Made by a program: the position numbers and the translations under genes. This document shows, piece by piece, positions 1 to 6,372 of a stretch of 26,107 nt of DNA; positions within the stretch are counted from its first letter, which is position 1; each line of letters opens with the position of its first letter. The stretch is from the IMG/VR virus record IMGVR_UViG_3300038463_000106, positions 1 through 26,107 of that record, one strand, 5' to 3'. Below the pieces are notes generated by a model. The model did no database searches, was not told the origin of the DNA, and worked only from the letters and a program-made list of their open reading frames with translations. This DNA is from a virus.

Positions 1-65
1 TTTAATCGGCAAAACTCTCGGCTTTGACCCGAGCGTTGTTGGATCATACCCAGCATTGCCTGCCA
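1..65 (+). tRNA. tRNA-Gln (UUG), 5' end outside window
   Basis: The anticodon arm is CTCGG/CCGAG around the loop CTTTGAC, with anticodon TTG at 24-26. The T stem is GTTGG/CCAGC. The 3' acceptor strand ATTGCCT is followed by discriminator G and an encoded CCA at 63-65. The 5' acceptor strand and the start of the D arm lie before position 1. The T loop (ATCATAC) is unusual for a canonical TTCRANY loop, so the tRNA could be diverged. It is the first visible member of a five-tRNA phage array. Confidence 0.85.
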
Positions 66-71
66 ATTTTT

Positions 72-148
72 TGTGGGATAGTTTAGAAGCCTAAAACGTT
101 GGTCTCATAAGCCAATCATCGCTGGTGCGAATCCAGCTCCCGCAACCA
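72..148 (+). tRNA. tRNA-Met (CAU)
   Basis: A complete cloverleaf can be drawn. The acceptor is TGTGGGA/TCCCGCA with one G-U pair. The anticodon arm is TTGGT/GCCAA around CTCATAA, with anticodon CAT at 106-108. The T arm is GCTGG/CCAGC with loop TGCGAAT. The discriminator is A and CCA is encoded at 146-148. It lacks the mismatched first pair and the GGG/CCC anticodon stem typical of bacterial initiators, so elongator Met or a lysidine-modified Ile(CAU) tRNA is more likely than fMet. Confidence 0.92.
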
Positions 149-152
149 TCTT

Positions 153-218
153 CTTTGTGAGATAGTCTGCTAGTCAGTCAGGCCGAGAGCAGCGCAGTCT
201 GCCACCTGTCTCACAAAG
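153..218 (+). other. long hairpin, tRNA-like remnant without T arm
   Basis: Positions 153-165 (CTTTGTGAGATAG) pair with 206-218 (CTGTCTCACAAAG) over 13 bp with one G-U pair, and 167-171 can pair with 188-192 inside. Its 5' part (TGTGAGATAGTCT) closely resembles the start of the neighbouring tRNA-Met (TGTGGGATAGTTT), and the ends form a 7-bp acceptor-like stem. However, the element is only about 60 nt, has no T arm and has no CCA. It may be a decayed tRNA, a spacer processed from the tRNA transcript, or the 5' part of the large structured RNA downstream. Confidence 0.5.
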
Positions 219-231
219 TATTTTCAAACAC

Positions 232-307
232 ATGTCATTGGTCCAGCAGCTACGACGCGGGTCTCCAAAACCTTGAGACGCGAGTGCAATTCTTGCATGA
301 CATGCCA
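232..307 (+). tRNA. tRNA-Trp (CCA)
   Basis: The acceptor ATGTCAT/ATGACAT pairs perfectly. The anticodon loop CTCCAAA carries CCA at 265-267 in the GGTCTCCAAAACC context that is characteristic of bacterial tRNA-Trp. The T arm is GCGAG/CTTGC with loop TGCAATT. The discriminator is G and CCA is encoded at 305-307. The lower anticodon stem has a mismatch. The gene sits immediately upstream of the large structured region. Confidence 0.9.
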
Positions 308-310
308 AAA

Positions 311-722
311 GTTTGGCGTAACAATGGGCTTCGTCCCAAAACGCCAACGATGAGATGATCCCTATGGGGACGCTCATTTAAAGACTCACCCTGTAGATCC
401 TGTCCTGAGGGACGGTATGACAGTGCTGGTGAGACTACCCGTATGCGATGCGGGGCTGAGACGCGCACCACTTGCGCGTACAATAGTCAGAAGCGTGTGA
501 CCGTTTTCTGACAAAGTCCGATTGGCCTCTTGTCACACATGAGGATAAGGACAAGGTGATAATGGCGAGTCACGTACGCCTTGCGCGCGCGCAAAACGCT
601 GCTGCTCAGCGAGTGACAAAAGGGTCTTTAGGCATTTTCGTCCCAAGTACAATACGAAATATCCAAGTCTTTTAAGCCACGAGAGAACCGATGCGCTGAA
701 CTTGAGCGTAAGTTTTCGTGGA
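311..722 (+). ncRNA. large structured noncoding RNA candidate between tRNA genes
   Basis: There is no convincing gene here, but helices are dense. Those I can draw are 313-319/341-347, 350-354/373-377 with 359-362/367-370, 385-390/428-433 with 391-394/420-423 and 400-405/410-415, 438-444/448-454, 461-467/473-479 (7 perfect pairs), 495-501/532-538 (7 perfect pairs), 569-573/613-617 enclosing 581-585/590-594 and 597-601/607-611, 636-641/654-659, and 677-682/716-721 with 685-688/712-715 and 692-697/705-710. AAAGA at 380-384 can also pair with TCTTT at 668-672 and close the whole domain. T-G wobbles (401-414, 442-450, 693-709) favour the + strand as the RNA. The size, complexity and position among phage tRNAs recall ROOL and GOLLD RNAs. 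The family assignment is inference; the folding is read from the sequence. Confidence 0.65.
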
Positions 723-734
723 CAGCAGCACAGT

Positions 735-810
735 GGGCGATTAGCTCAGTTGGGAGAGCGGGTGCTTTGCAAGCATCAGGTCGCAGGTTCGAACCCTGTA
801 TTGTCCACCA
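735..810 (+). tRNA. tRNA-Ala (UGC)
   Basis: The acceptor is GGGCGAT/ATTGTCC with G-U pairs. The D arm is canonical (AGCTCAGTTGGGAGAGC). The anticodon arm is GGTGC/GCATC around TTTGCAA, with TGC at 768-770. The T arm GGTTCGAACC is canonical. The discriminator is A and CCA is encoded, ending at 810. This is the most canonical tRNA in the array. Confidence 0.96.
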
Positions 811-815
811 AGTTT

Positions 816-890
816 TGGCGCGTAGCCAAGTGATAAGGCAGCTGACTGTTAATCAGCCCATCGGTGGTTTGAATCCATCCGTGCCAGCCA
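816..890 (+). tRNA. tRNA-Asn (GUU)
   Basis: The acceptor is TGGCGCG/CGTGCCA with one G-U pair. The anticodon arm is GCTGA/TCAGC around CTGTTAA, with GTT at 848-850. The T loop contains TTTGAAT. The discriminator is G and CCA is encoded, ending at 890. It starts five bases after tRNA-Ala, so the two are probably processed from one transcript. It is the last tRNA before the terminator. Confidence 0.95.
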
Positions 891-948
891 AATGTACACA
901 AAGAGAGGAAGCTGGAAATCCTATTGAACCAGCAAACAGAAATACCCT

Positions 949-980
949 AGCTTAAGCGCTCACGCGCTTGGGCTTTTTTT
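949..980 (+). terminator. intrinsic terminator of the tRNA/ncRNA transcript
   Basis: AGCTTAAGCGC (949-959) pairs with GCGCTTGGGCT (964-974) around a TCAC loop. This gives 11 bp including two G-U pairs, followed directly by a run of T. It is a textbook rho-independent terminator and closes the tRNA region before the protein-coding block. Confidence 0.9.
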
Positions 981-1037
981 GTGCCGTAAATAGTTCGAAA
1001 GTGCGAGACACGCACGGTGGGCCTCGGAGCAAACGCA

Positions 1038-1406
1038 ATGCGTAGCGACCGTACCTTGAAGCGCTGGTACAACTTCATCAACCATAAATTTTTTCTGGAC
1101 GATCTGCCGAGCAACGTATGTGTGCGCTGGTCCAACGAGGACGACGACCCAGACGGCTTCGAAGACAAATACTTTGGAATCGCACAGCACGCAGATGACG
1201 GCAGGCACAAATATGAAATCGTCCTGTCGCGTAAGATGAACATCCCGGCATCCACCCGGCTGACTTCCCTAGCACATGAGATGTGCCACATAGCCACAGA
1301 GCTCAAGGACAATCACGGTCCCATTTTTTCAGCATGGCATATGCGGCTCACAGCTAGAGGATTCTTCACAAAGGGTGCCTGCAGAAAAGATCTAACAATT
1401 TTTTAG
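1038..1406 (+). CDS. SprT-like zinc metalloprotein
   Basis: The 122-aa product carries HEMCH at residues 80-84, the HExxH zinc site, followed by H93 in an N-H-G-P-I-F context. The spacing matches SprT-like proteins, in which a third histidine completes the zinc site. SprT/Spartan relatives act on DNA-protein crosslinks or are phage proteins of unknown substrate; the role here is not known. The ATG at 1038 is preferred because GGAG at 1026-1029 sits nine bases upstream. An in-frame GTG at 1017 would add seven residues but lacks a good site. This is the first protein gene after the tRNA terminator. No clear promoter is visible in the short gap before it. Confidence 0.8.
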   Translation: MRSDRTLKRWYNFINHKFFLDDLPSNVCVRWSNEDDDPDGFEDKYFGIAQHADDGRHKYEIVLSRKMNIPASTRLTSLAHEMCHIATELKDNHGPIFSAWHMRLTARGFFTKGACRKDLTIF

Positions 1407-1420
1407 CAACAAAAAAAACC

Positions 1421-1432
1421 AAGGAGACTCAG
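1421..1432 (+). promoter_or_regulatory. extended ribosome-binding motif GGAGACTCAG (recurrent)
   Basis: AAGGAGACTCAG precedes the ATG at 1435. The same core, GGA(GA)CTCA(G), lies just before the starts at 2939, 4640, 9854, 14288, 14594, 14818, 15202 (as GGAGACTTAG), 15486 (GGAGTGACTCAG), 16883, 19107 and 24170. An inverted order, GACTCAGGAG, precedes 9678 and 25024. GGAG is an ordinary Shine-Dalgarno core. The attached ACTCA is not complementary to the usual 16S 3' end, so it needs another explanation. Confidence 0.7.
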
Positions 1433-1434
1433 AA

Positions 1435-1821
1435 ATGACTACATTAGCAACAGAGATTCAGGAAATTGAAAGCAAGGCTGAAGCAGTGGCCTCAGAAGTG
1501 AAAACGGAAGGGGTCCACGTTGTCGAGGAAGTCAAGGCAGAAGCGGTGAAGATCGCCGGGGACGTAAAAGCTGATTTCGGCGCAGCAACGAAAGCGATTG
1601 AGGCCACCATTCAACACATCTCTGCCGAAGAGAAGCTGGCAATCCGAGAAATCGAGAACACGTACCTGAAGGCGCAGATTGAAATCAATCGCCTGTCGCA
1701 GATCACGCAGAAGGCGCAGCAGGACTTCACCAAGACGGTAGAAGACTTGACCAAGAAGTACGTTATTTCCCCAGCAGAATTTGTCTTCGATAATGTCGAG
1801 CTGGCGTTTAAGCGTAAGTAG
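1435..1821 (+). CDS. coiled-coil protein of unknown function
   Basis: The 128-aa protein is rich in Lys, Glu and Ala. Residues about 1-55 contain VKxE/VKAEAV-like repeats, and residues 60-110 form a long amphipathic segment consistent with a coiled coil. No enzymatic motif, signal peptide or membrane segment is seen. The ATG is well supported by AAGGAGACTCAG 3 bases upstream of it. It could be a minor structural or DNA-associated protein. I do not recognise a family. Confidence 0.75.
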   Translation: MTTLATEIQEIESKAEAVASEVKTEGVHVVEEVKAEAVKIAGDVKADFGAATKAIEATIQHISAEEKLAIREIENTYLKAQIEINRLSQITQKAQQDFTKTVEDLTKKYVISPAEFVFDNVELAFKRK

Positions 1822-1831
1822 TTTGAATAAT

Positions 1832-1884
1832 CTCTGGACTAATTACCCAGAGCTAGGGCAGACGGTGCCATATACACCGTCTGC
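1832..1884 (+). other. two adjacent intergenic hairpins upstream of the HNH gene
   Basis: CTCTGG (1832-1837) pairs with CCAGAG (1847-1852). GCAGACGGTG (1858-1867) then pairs perfectly with CACCGTCTGC (1875-1884) over 10 bp with a 7-nt loop. No T run follows the second, so it is not a standard intrinsic terminator. The second stem ends 13 bases before the GGAGG of the HNH gene. It may stabilise upstream mRNA or modulate HNH translation, as hairpins do for some phage homing endonucleases. Confidence 0.6.
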
Positions 1885-1906
1885 TCGACCTTATATGGAG
1901 GAAGAA

Positions 1907-2398
1907 ATGCCCTACAAGAACATAGAAGACAGAAGAGCATACGACCACTTCAGATACCACAACAATCCGAAGAGGAAAGCAGCAACATTAGCGTATCAAA
2001 AAGCCCATGCAGAGCAAAACCGCTTGCGAACAGCAAAGTGGAGAGAAGAAAATCCAAACTACCAGAGAGAACGTTACAGGGCTAACCCAGAGTACATGAA
2101 GTCAAAAGTAAATAAGAGAAGAACAGAAAAGACAAAAGCGGGCGGAAGTTACTCCGTGGAAGAGTTCTTAACTTTGTGTGAACTGAGAGAGTATAAATGC
2201 CTATGTTGTGGAAAAGTCAGAATTCTCACAGCAGACCACGTTGTGCCTGTGTCTAAAGGTGGAACCAGCAATATTGAAAACATACAACCCCTCTGTAGGC
2301 CTTGCAACTCTAAGAAGAGAGCAAAGGACACAGATTACAGGAGCAAGAAGTGGAAGACTCAGGCGACAATGAGGTTAAAACTCCTACAGAAACAGTAG
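1907..2398 (+). CDS. HNH endonuclease (free-standing, homing type)
   Basis: The 163-aa protein has a very basic N-terminal half, as in DNA-binding regions of phage homing enzymes. A clear HNH domain follows: C98/C101, D110-H111 (ADHVVP), a GG turn, N126 as a possible Asn of the motif, then C130/C133 and N134. The four cysteines form the structural zinc site; H111 is the likely general base. The ATG at 1907 is chosen because GGAGG (1897-1901) is ideally spaced. The open frame extends back to 1781, but that part overlaps the previous gene. The 3' end overlaps the small terminase gene by 49 bases. It probably nicks or cuts DNA near its own insertion point beside the terminase genes. Confidence 0.88.
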   Translation: MPYKNIEDRRAYDHFRYHNNPKRKAATLAYQKAHAEQNRLRTAKWREENPNYQRERYRANPEYMKSKVNKRRTEKTKAGGSYSVEEFLTLCELREYKCLCCGKVRILTADHVVPVSKGGTSNIENIQPLCRPCNSKKRAKDTDYRSKKWKTQATMRLKLLQKQ

Positions 2399-2925
2399 AG
2401 TTGGTAAGACACATGGGCACCGATAAACTCACAAAGCGCGTGCGCGGTGAGGGCGGGAAATTTAAAAAGCAGAAGACCACGATGCCAAAGACCTTGGACG
2501 TGACTCGTCTTCTAAGAAATCTATTGCTGCAGTCTGTGGCCGGTCCAGACGGTAAGATGCGTAAAGGTGACAAGACACGCATCCGAGCGATGTTCGATAA
2601 CATATTCGAGATCGCTTCCATGTCACCCGAGCAGCCCGTGTTCGATAAGTTTGGAAACCCCATAGTAGACGAGAATGGAAAAGCAGTGACTGCCAAGGAT
2701 GCAAAGATTGCCATGGCGTCGGTGCAGGCGTTCAAAGAATTGATGTCCAGAGCGTACGGTATGCCGTCCAAGAGCGACGAGGAAATGGATGCACTGAAGA
2801 CACAGGGCGTCAAGATTGTTGTGATCGCACCACCGAACATGATGGACAAAGAAGTATATGAAGAGAAACCAAAGGAGAAACTAGTACCCGCCTTCATAGA
2901 CGCAGAGATTGTAACCAAGAGCTGA
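2350..2925 (+). CDS. putative terminase small subunit
   Basis: The 191-aa protein lies directly before the large terminase, the usual place of the DNA-recognition subunit. A basic segment (GEGGKFKKQK, near residue 34) and a helical middle region resemble small-terminase-like phage proteins, but I see no diagnostic motif, so the call rests mainly on position. The GTG start at 2350 is supported by AGGAG at 2339-2343. The next in-frame ATG at 2413 lacks a comparable site. The start lies inside the HNH gene, in another frame. The stop at 2925 is followed at once by the terminase ribosome-binding motif. Confidence 0.6.
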   Translation: MEDSGDNEVKTPTETVELVRHMGTDKLTKRVRGEGGKFKKQKTTMPKTLDVTRLLRNLLLQSVAGPDGKMRKGDKTRIRAMFDNIFEIASMSPEQPVFDKFGNPIVDENGKAVTAKDAKIAMASVQAFKELMSRAYGMPSKSDEEMDALKTQGVKIVVIAPPNMMDKEVYEEKPKEKLVPAFIDAEIVTKS

Positions 2926-2938
2926 GGACTCAGAACCC

Positions 2939-4627
2939 ATGCCGCGTAAAAAAGTAGTGGAAGAGAAAGCACGACCAGCGTACTTAAACGCGGACGGCAC
3001 ACTTGAGATCTCAAAGATTTTCAAGCACCAAGAGAAGCAGACAGAACTGTTGCAGATACGAACACGCGACGGTTTGCCCTACATCATGACCCGAGCCCCA
3101 CAGTGCCTCAGCGTCGGAGGATTCCGATCAGGCAAGACGGTGGGGTGGTTGATGTATTTTGTCATGAACTATTCACTGGCTTATGACAACTGCGACATCC
3201 TCGTTCTACGAAGGACTTTCAAAGAATTAGAATCAGGAGCTATCAAGGATTTTTTAACGTTCTGTCCTCCTGAGCTGTACACGTACGACCAGACCAAGCA
3301 CGTCGCCACATTCATGAACGGTTCCCGCGTAGTTTTCGGCCATTGCCAAAACAACAAAATGCGAGACATCGAGCAATACTTAGGACAGGCCTACCCGGCC
3401 ATCCTGATTGATGAGTGCGGACAGTTTTCTCCAGACGCTTGGATGATGTTGTACGCTCGTAACATCGTAAACGCGGCCTGCAAGCCCAACACAGCGGCTC
3501 TTGCAAAAGGTTTCGAACATTTTCCAATCCCAACCATTGTTGGATGCACCAACCCTCTCGGCCCTTACTACGAATACTACAGAACAGTGTTCGTGCAGAA
3601 AGAACCTTGGGAAAAACCTGAGGGTGCTCGCCGCGACGACAACGGCGCGTGGTGGGTAATAGAAAACGGCGAGTTCATTAACATTTATGACCCGGCACTG
3701 TACGCATACCAACGTTCTACCGCGATGGACAACCCAGAGTTCCTTAAGAGGGACCCGGGATTCCTGACGCGTATGAACAGTATGCCCAAAGCGAAGCGTG
3801 ACAAAATGCTTTTGGGCTTGGATGGGACAGTAGAGGGACAGTATTTCGACTGCTTTGACCCGTGGGAACACGTTATCGACCTCAGAGAAGACCCAACAGC
3901 CATCATCTGGCAGCCTTGGCAACCTGTCTGGGGCTCACAAGACTGGGGAATGGGCCACGCCAACGCGGCATACCTCTTTACCAAAGCGCTTGTGAAGACA
4001 ATCGGCACAGATTATAGGCTGAAAACTGTTTGTTTCAAAGAAACAGTGACGCAAGGTGGCAAAACACACAAAGAATGGGCAGCACTGTTCAACAACATGT
4101 GCGTTTTGCCTACGAAGCCCACAGCGCAACGAGTCATTCCCAAAGCTATTTTCTTTTCGCACGAAAAATTCAGCAAACAAGTAACCGCACACACGCCTGC
4201 CGACGAGTATTCGAGAGAATTACGTACGTACGGCTTGCCCTCGGTGACCAGAGCAACGCAAGATCGCATAGGCTCGGCTTCGATGATGTACAACGCGTTC
4301 AAAAATGGCGAACTTGTCATTTTGGACAACTGCAAAGACATCATCAACGCTATCCCGTCGCTAATGCGCGACCCAGATCAGATGGACGACGTACTAAAAG
4401 TCAACACACGAGGTGATGACTGCTACGACGCGTTCAGGTACGGCCTGTATGGCATGTACGGTCCTAGAAAAAAGCCAGAAGAAATCTCAATTGAGGAACA
4501 CGCTAAGACTTTGGACCCGATGGCGGCTCATTTCTACCGAATGAAGATGTTGCACAATCGAGTAAACGCAAATGCTCCATTCGTGCAGAAAGAACAGCCG
4601 GTGTGGCAAGGAAAATGTGGACTGTAA
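2939..4627 (+). CDS. terL: terminase large subunit (packaging ATPase/nuclease)
   Basis: The 562-aa protein is a full-length packaging motor. Walker A is GGFRSGKT (residues 60-67). Walker B is AILIDE (154-159) with D158-E159. A coupling-motif-like GCTNPLG lies near 202-208. The C-terminal RNase H-type nuclease shows GSQDWG with D335, and an acidic DDCYDAF motif at 493-499. It pumps DNA into the prohead through the portal and cuts concatemers. It forms an operon with the small subunit, 13 bases upstream. TerL is the best marker here for placing the phage by phylogeny. Confidence 0.96.
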   Translation: MPRKKVVEEKARPAYLNADGTLEISKIFKHQEKQTELLQIRTRDGLPYIMTRAPQCLSVGGFRSGKTVGWLMYFVMNYSLAYDNCDILVLRRTFKELESGAIKDFLTFCPPELYTYDQTKHVATFMNGSRVVFGHCQNNKMRDIEQYLGQAYPAILIDECGQFSPDAWMMLYARNIVNAACKPNTAALAKGFEHFPIPTIVGCTNPLGPYYEYYRTVFVQKEPWEKPEGARRDDNGAWWVIENGEFINIYDPALYAYQRSTAMDNPEFLKRDPGFLTRMNSMPKAKRDKMLLGLDGTVEGQYFDCFDPWEHVIDLREDPTAIIWQPWQPVWGSQDWGMGHANAAYLFTKALVKTIGTDYRLKTVCFKETVTQGGKTHKEWAALFNNMCVLPTKPTAQRVIPKAIFFSHEKFSKQVTAHTPADEYSRELRTYGLPSVTRATQDRIGSASMMYNAFKNGELVILDNCKDIINAIPSLMRDPDQMDDVLKVNTRGDDCYDAFRYGLYGMYGPRKKPEEISIEEHAKTLDPMAAHFYRMKMLHNRVNANAPFVQKEQPVWQGKCGL

Positions 4628-4639
4628 GGAGAACTCAGA

Positions 4640-5044
4640 ATGTCTTTTGAATACGTGGAAACTTTTGGAGCTACAATTCGTCAATTCCTTAGGGAGTTGT
4701 TCGGTTCTAGGCTAACAGAGCGACTAGAACTCGATCTTATGAATTTGCGTAACGACATGGATAGGCAACTCCACGACAAAGACGTTCAGATTGCATCCTT
4801 GAGAGAAGAAAAGCAAGCTCTCCAGTCCAAAATGCTCACATACGAGCTCGTCGTCATGCCTAGAGCATCGCGTGAAGGCGCAGAGTATGTGAAAGCACAG
4901 AAACCAGTAAAACCTGCCTTCAGTTTGATGGATCTGCCGCCGACTAAGTCGCGTTGGCAGGTTCTTCAAGACGAACATGAAGCACAGATGGTAAAAGAAA
5001 TTTCAGAGGAGAAAGCAGCCACCGCAACAGCTGCGAAAGAGTAA
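4640..5044 (+). CDS. unknown protein with central coiled coil
   Basis: The 134-aa protein has a helical, heptad-like segment at about residues 28-70 (LELDLMNLRNDMDRQLHDKD and onward), then a Pro-rich linker and an Ala/Glu-rich tail. No known domain is recognised. Translation starts from an ATG with AAGGAGAACTCAG just upstream. It follows the large terminase by 12 bases in the same operon. A role in virion assembly is only a guess from position. Confidence 0.75.
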   Translation: MSFEYVETFGATIRQFLRELFGSRLTERLELDLMNLRNDMDRQLHDKDVQIASLREEKQALQSKMLTYELVVMPRASREGAEYVKAQKPVKPAFSLMDLPPTKSRWQVLQDEHEAQMVKEISEEKAATATAAKE

Positions 5045-5046
5045 CT

Positions 5047-5292
5047 ATGGCAGATAAAAAGGAAAAAAAATGTAAGTGCGGAGATTTTTCTAACTTCTCC
5101 GTAAATAAAGCCGAAAACGGGTACAAAATCAGTGCTTGTTTTGAGAAGAAAAACAAGTCTCTCTCGGAGAGAGCAGGTTGGTGTCCTACTAGCGGCGGCT
5201 CTTACAAAGAATACGTTGCTACGAGCAAGCCAGAGATGTTTAATCGGCTTGAAAAGATCATGGGCGGCGACTGCGGCTGCGACAGCAAGTAA
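5047..5292 (+). CDS. small cysteine-containing protein, unknown
   Basis: The 81-aa protein begins with a lysine-rich stretch and a CKCGDF motif. It has further cysteines mid-protein (ACFE, WCPT) and ends in DCGCDSK. The paired cysteines could bind a metal, but their spacing matches no zinc finger I recognise. It starts two bases after the previous stop. Its ribosome-binding site is weak, so coupled translation is likely. Confidence 0.65.
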   Translation: MADKKEKKCKCGDFSNFSVNKAENGYKISACFEKKNKSLSERAGWCPTSGGSYKEYVATSKPEMFNRLEKIMGGDCGCDSK

Positions 5293-5320
5293 GAGGCCTG
5301 AGGCCTAGGAGATCAAAGAA

Positions 5321-5782
5321 ATGTTTCAATCTAAGGATGGTAAGAAGTTTGGATCTGCTTTTGTGGCGAAGCGCCGAGACAAAGAGCACGAGCAGAGCAT
5401 GGGTGTGGATCAGCCCACTAAAGGCACGGAACCCAAGGAAGAGCCCCGTACAGACATGAATGGGGAAGCCCTGATGTCCAAAGCGAACGCCAACGCCCCC
5501 GACAACAATGTGAAGGCCAGCCCAGAAGGCGTAGACGCTGGTCAGGTAGCAGCAGAGCATGGACCGGCCAACACTGTGCACGTCGCACATGACCACAAGG
5601 CTAACAAGCATCACGTCACGAGTACGCATTCTGATGGACACGTCCACACAAGTGAGCATGGATCATCCAAAGAAGCGCATGACGCGGCCTCGCAGCTCTC
5701 TAATGCTGGGGACCAGCCTAACGAGAACCAAGAAAACGAAGCCCCAGAATCAGACGGGTTCTCGATGCCTAAATTGGCGTAA
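5321..5782 (+). CDS. His-rich acidic protein, paralogue A
   Basis: The 153-aa protein begins with a KKFGSAFVAKRRD segment. Its middle is full of histidines (VHVAHDHKANKHHVTSTHSD, then GHVHTSEHGSSKEAHDAASQL) and its tail is acidic, ending in SMPKLA. The next gene has the same layout: KFGSAF.GKR start, VHFVHDHAGNKHTV, TEHGSAKEAHDSAAQL and a QMPDLM ending. The two are a tandem duplication that has diverged. The regular HxH and HxxxH spacing suggests metal binding or a beta-strand repeat. The function is unknown; low complexity suggests partial disorder. Confidence 0.8.
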   Translation: MFQSKDGKKFGSAFVAKRRDKEHEQSMGVDQPTKGTEPKEEPRTDMNGEALMSKANANAPDNNVKASPEGVDAGQVAAEHGPANTVHVAHDHKANKHHVTSTHSDGHVHTSEHGSSKEAHDAASQLSNAGDQPNENQENEAPESDGFSMPKLA

Positions 5783-5793
5783 GGGAGAAACAG

Positions 5794-6198
5794 ATGGCAT
5801 ACCAGAGCACAACAGATCCTAGCAGAAAATTCGGTAGCGCTTTTCGCGGCAAGAGATTCGACTCTTATCACGGAGGAGAACAGCCCGAAGTGGAGAGCAA
5901 GTCGCAAGACGCAGGCTCCAGTGCGGCAGACGTAGCCAAGGCGCACAGCCCGGTCACCTCGGTGCACTTCGTGCACGATCATGCCGGTAATAAGCATACT
6001 GTCAATATGACACATGAAGACGGCAGCTCTACCGCTACGGAGCACGGAAGCGCCAAAGAGGCGCACGATTCCGCAGCTCAGCTGGCCTTGGAAGAGGGTG
6101 GCAAAGAGCAGGCCACCGACGTTAAGAAAAGAGAGCACCCAGATCAGCAAGGCGCAGAGTCAGAAGAGCGCGGCTATCAGATGCCCGATTTAATGTAA
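5794..6198 (+). CDS. His-rich acidic protein, paralogue B
   Basis: The 134-aa paralogue of the preceding gene shares the basic N-terminal KFGSAF motif, the central His-rich block with HDHAGNKHTV and TEHGSAKEAHDSAAQL, and a C-terminal MPDLM that mirrors MPKLA. It has fewer histidines than paralogue A. The ATG follows AGGGAGAAACAG. Conservation of both ends and the core, while linkers drift, suggests that each part is used. Its position between terminase and portal fits a virion-associated protein, which is inference. Confidence 0.8.
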   Translation: MAYQSTTDPSRKFGSAFRGKRFDSYHGGEQPEVESKSQDAGSSAADVAKAHSPVTSVHFVHDHAGNKHTVNMTHEDGSSTATEHGSAKEAHDSAAQLALEEGGKEQATDVKKREHPDQQGAESEERGYQMPDLM

Positions 6199-6209
6199 GG
6201 AGAAACACA

Positions 6210-6362
6210 GTGCCGTTCGCTAGCAAAGCGCAGCAAAGATTTCTACACGCCAACCCAGAAAAGGTCGGCGGCGAAAAGAAATTAGCAGAGTGGGACAAGA
6301 GCACGGACTTCAAAACACTCCCAGAGAAGAAAAAGAAGTTCACGTACGCAAAGAAATCCTAA
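6210..6362 (+). CDS. small conserved phage protein (PFxSKAQQRF type), GTG start
   Basis: The 50-aa basic protein begins PFASKAQQRF and has a DFKTLPEKKKK segment. I recognise this as the very small protein common in phage and prophage head regions, with an SKAQQRF start and a D/F-x-LP-E/R-K end. Its function is not established. AAGGAG at 6197-6202 is well placed for the GTG at 6210. The gene is short enough to be missed by length cut-offs. It ends 10 bases before the portal start. Confidence 0.8.
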   Translation: MPFASKAQQRFLHANPEKVGGEKKLAEWDKSTDFKTLPEKKKKFTYAKKS

Positions 6363-6372
6363 GGAGGGCATA

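Noticed and set aside
308-734. The tRNA-array spacer as a group I intron
   Set aside because: GACTA and TAGTC flank a P8-like hairpin (433-488), but no P3 partner, no guide/P10 pairing and no split exon are found. The neighbouring tRNAs are intact.
1781-1906. N-terminal extension of the first HNH protein
   Set aside because: It overlaps the previous gene and the hairpins; GGAGG is ideally placed for ATG 1907.
2310-3014. Minus-strand open frame opposite the terminase genes
   Set aside because: Ser/Leu-rich shadow of the coding strand with no start signal.
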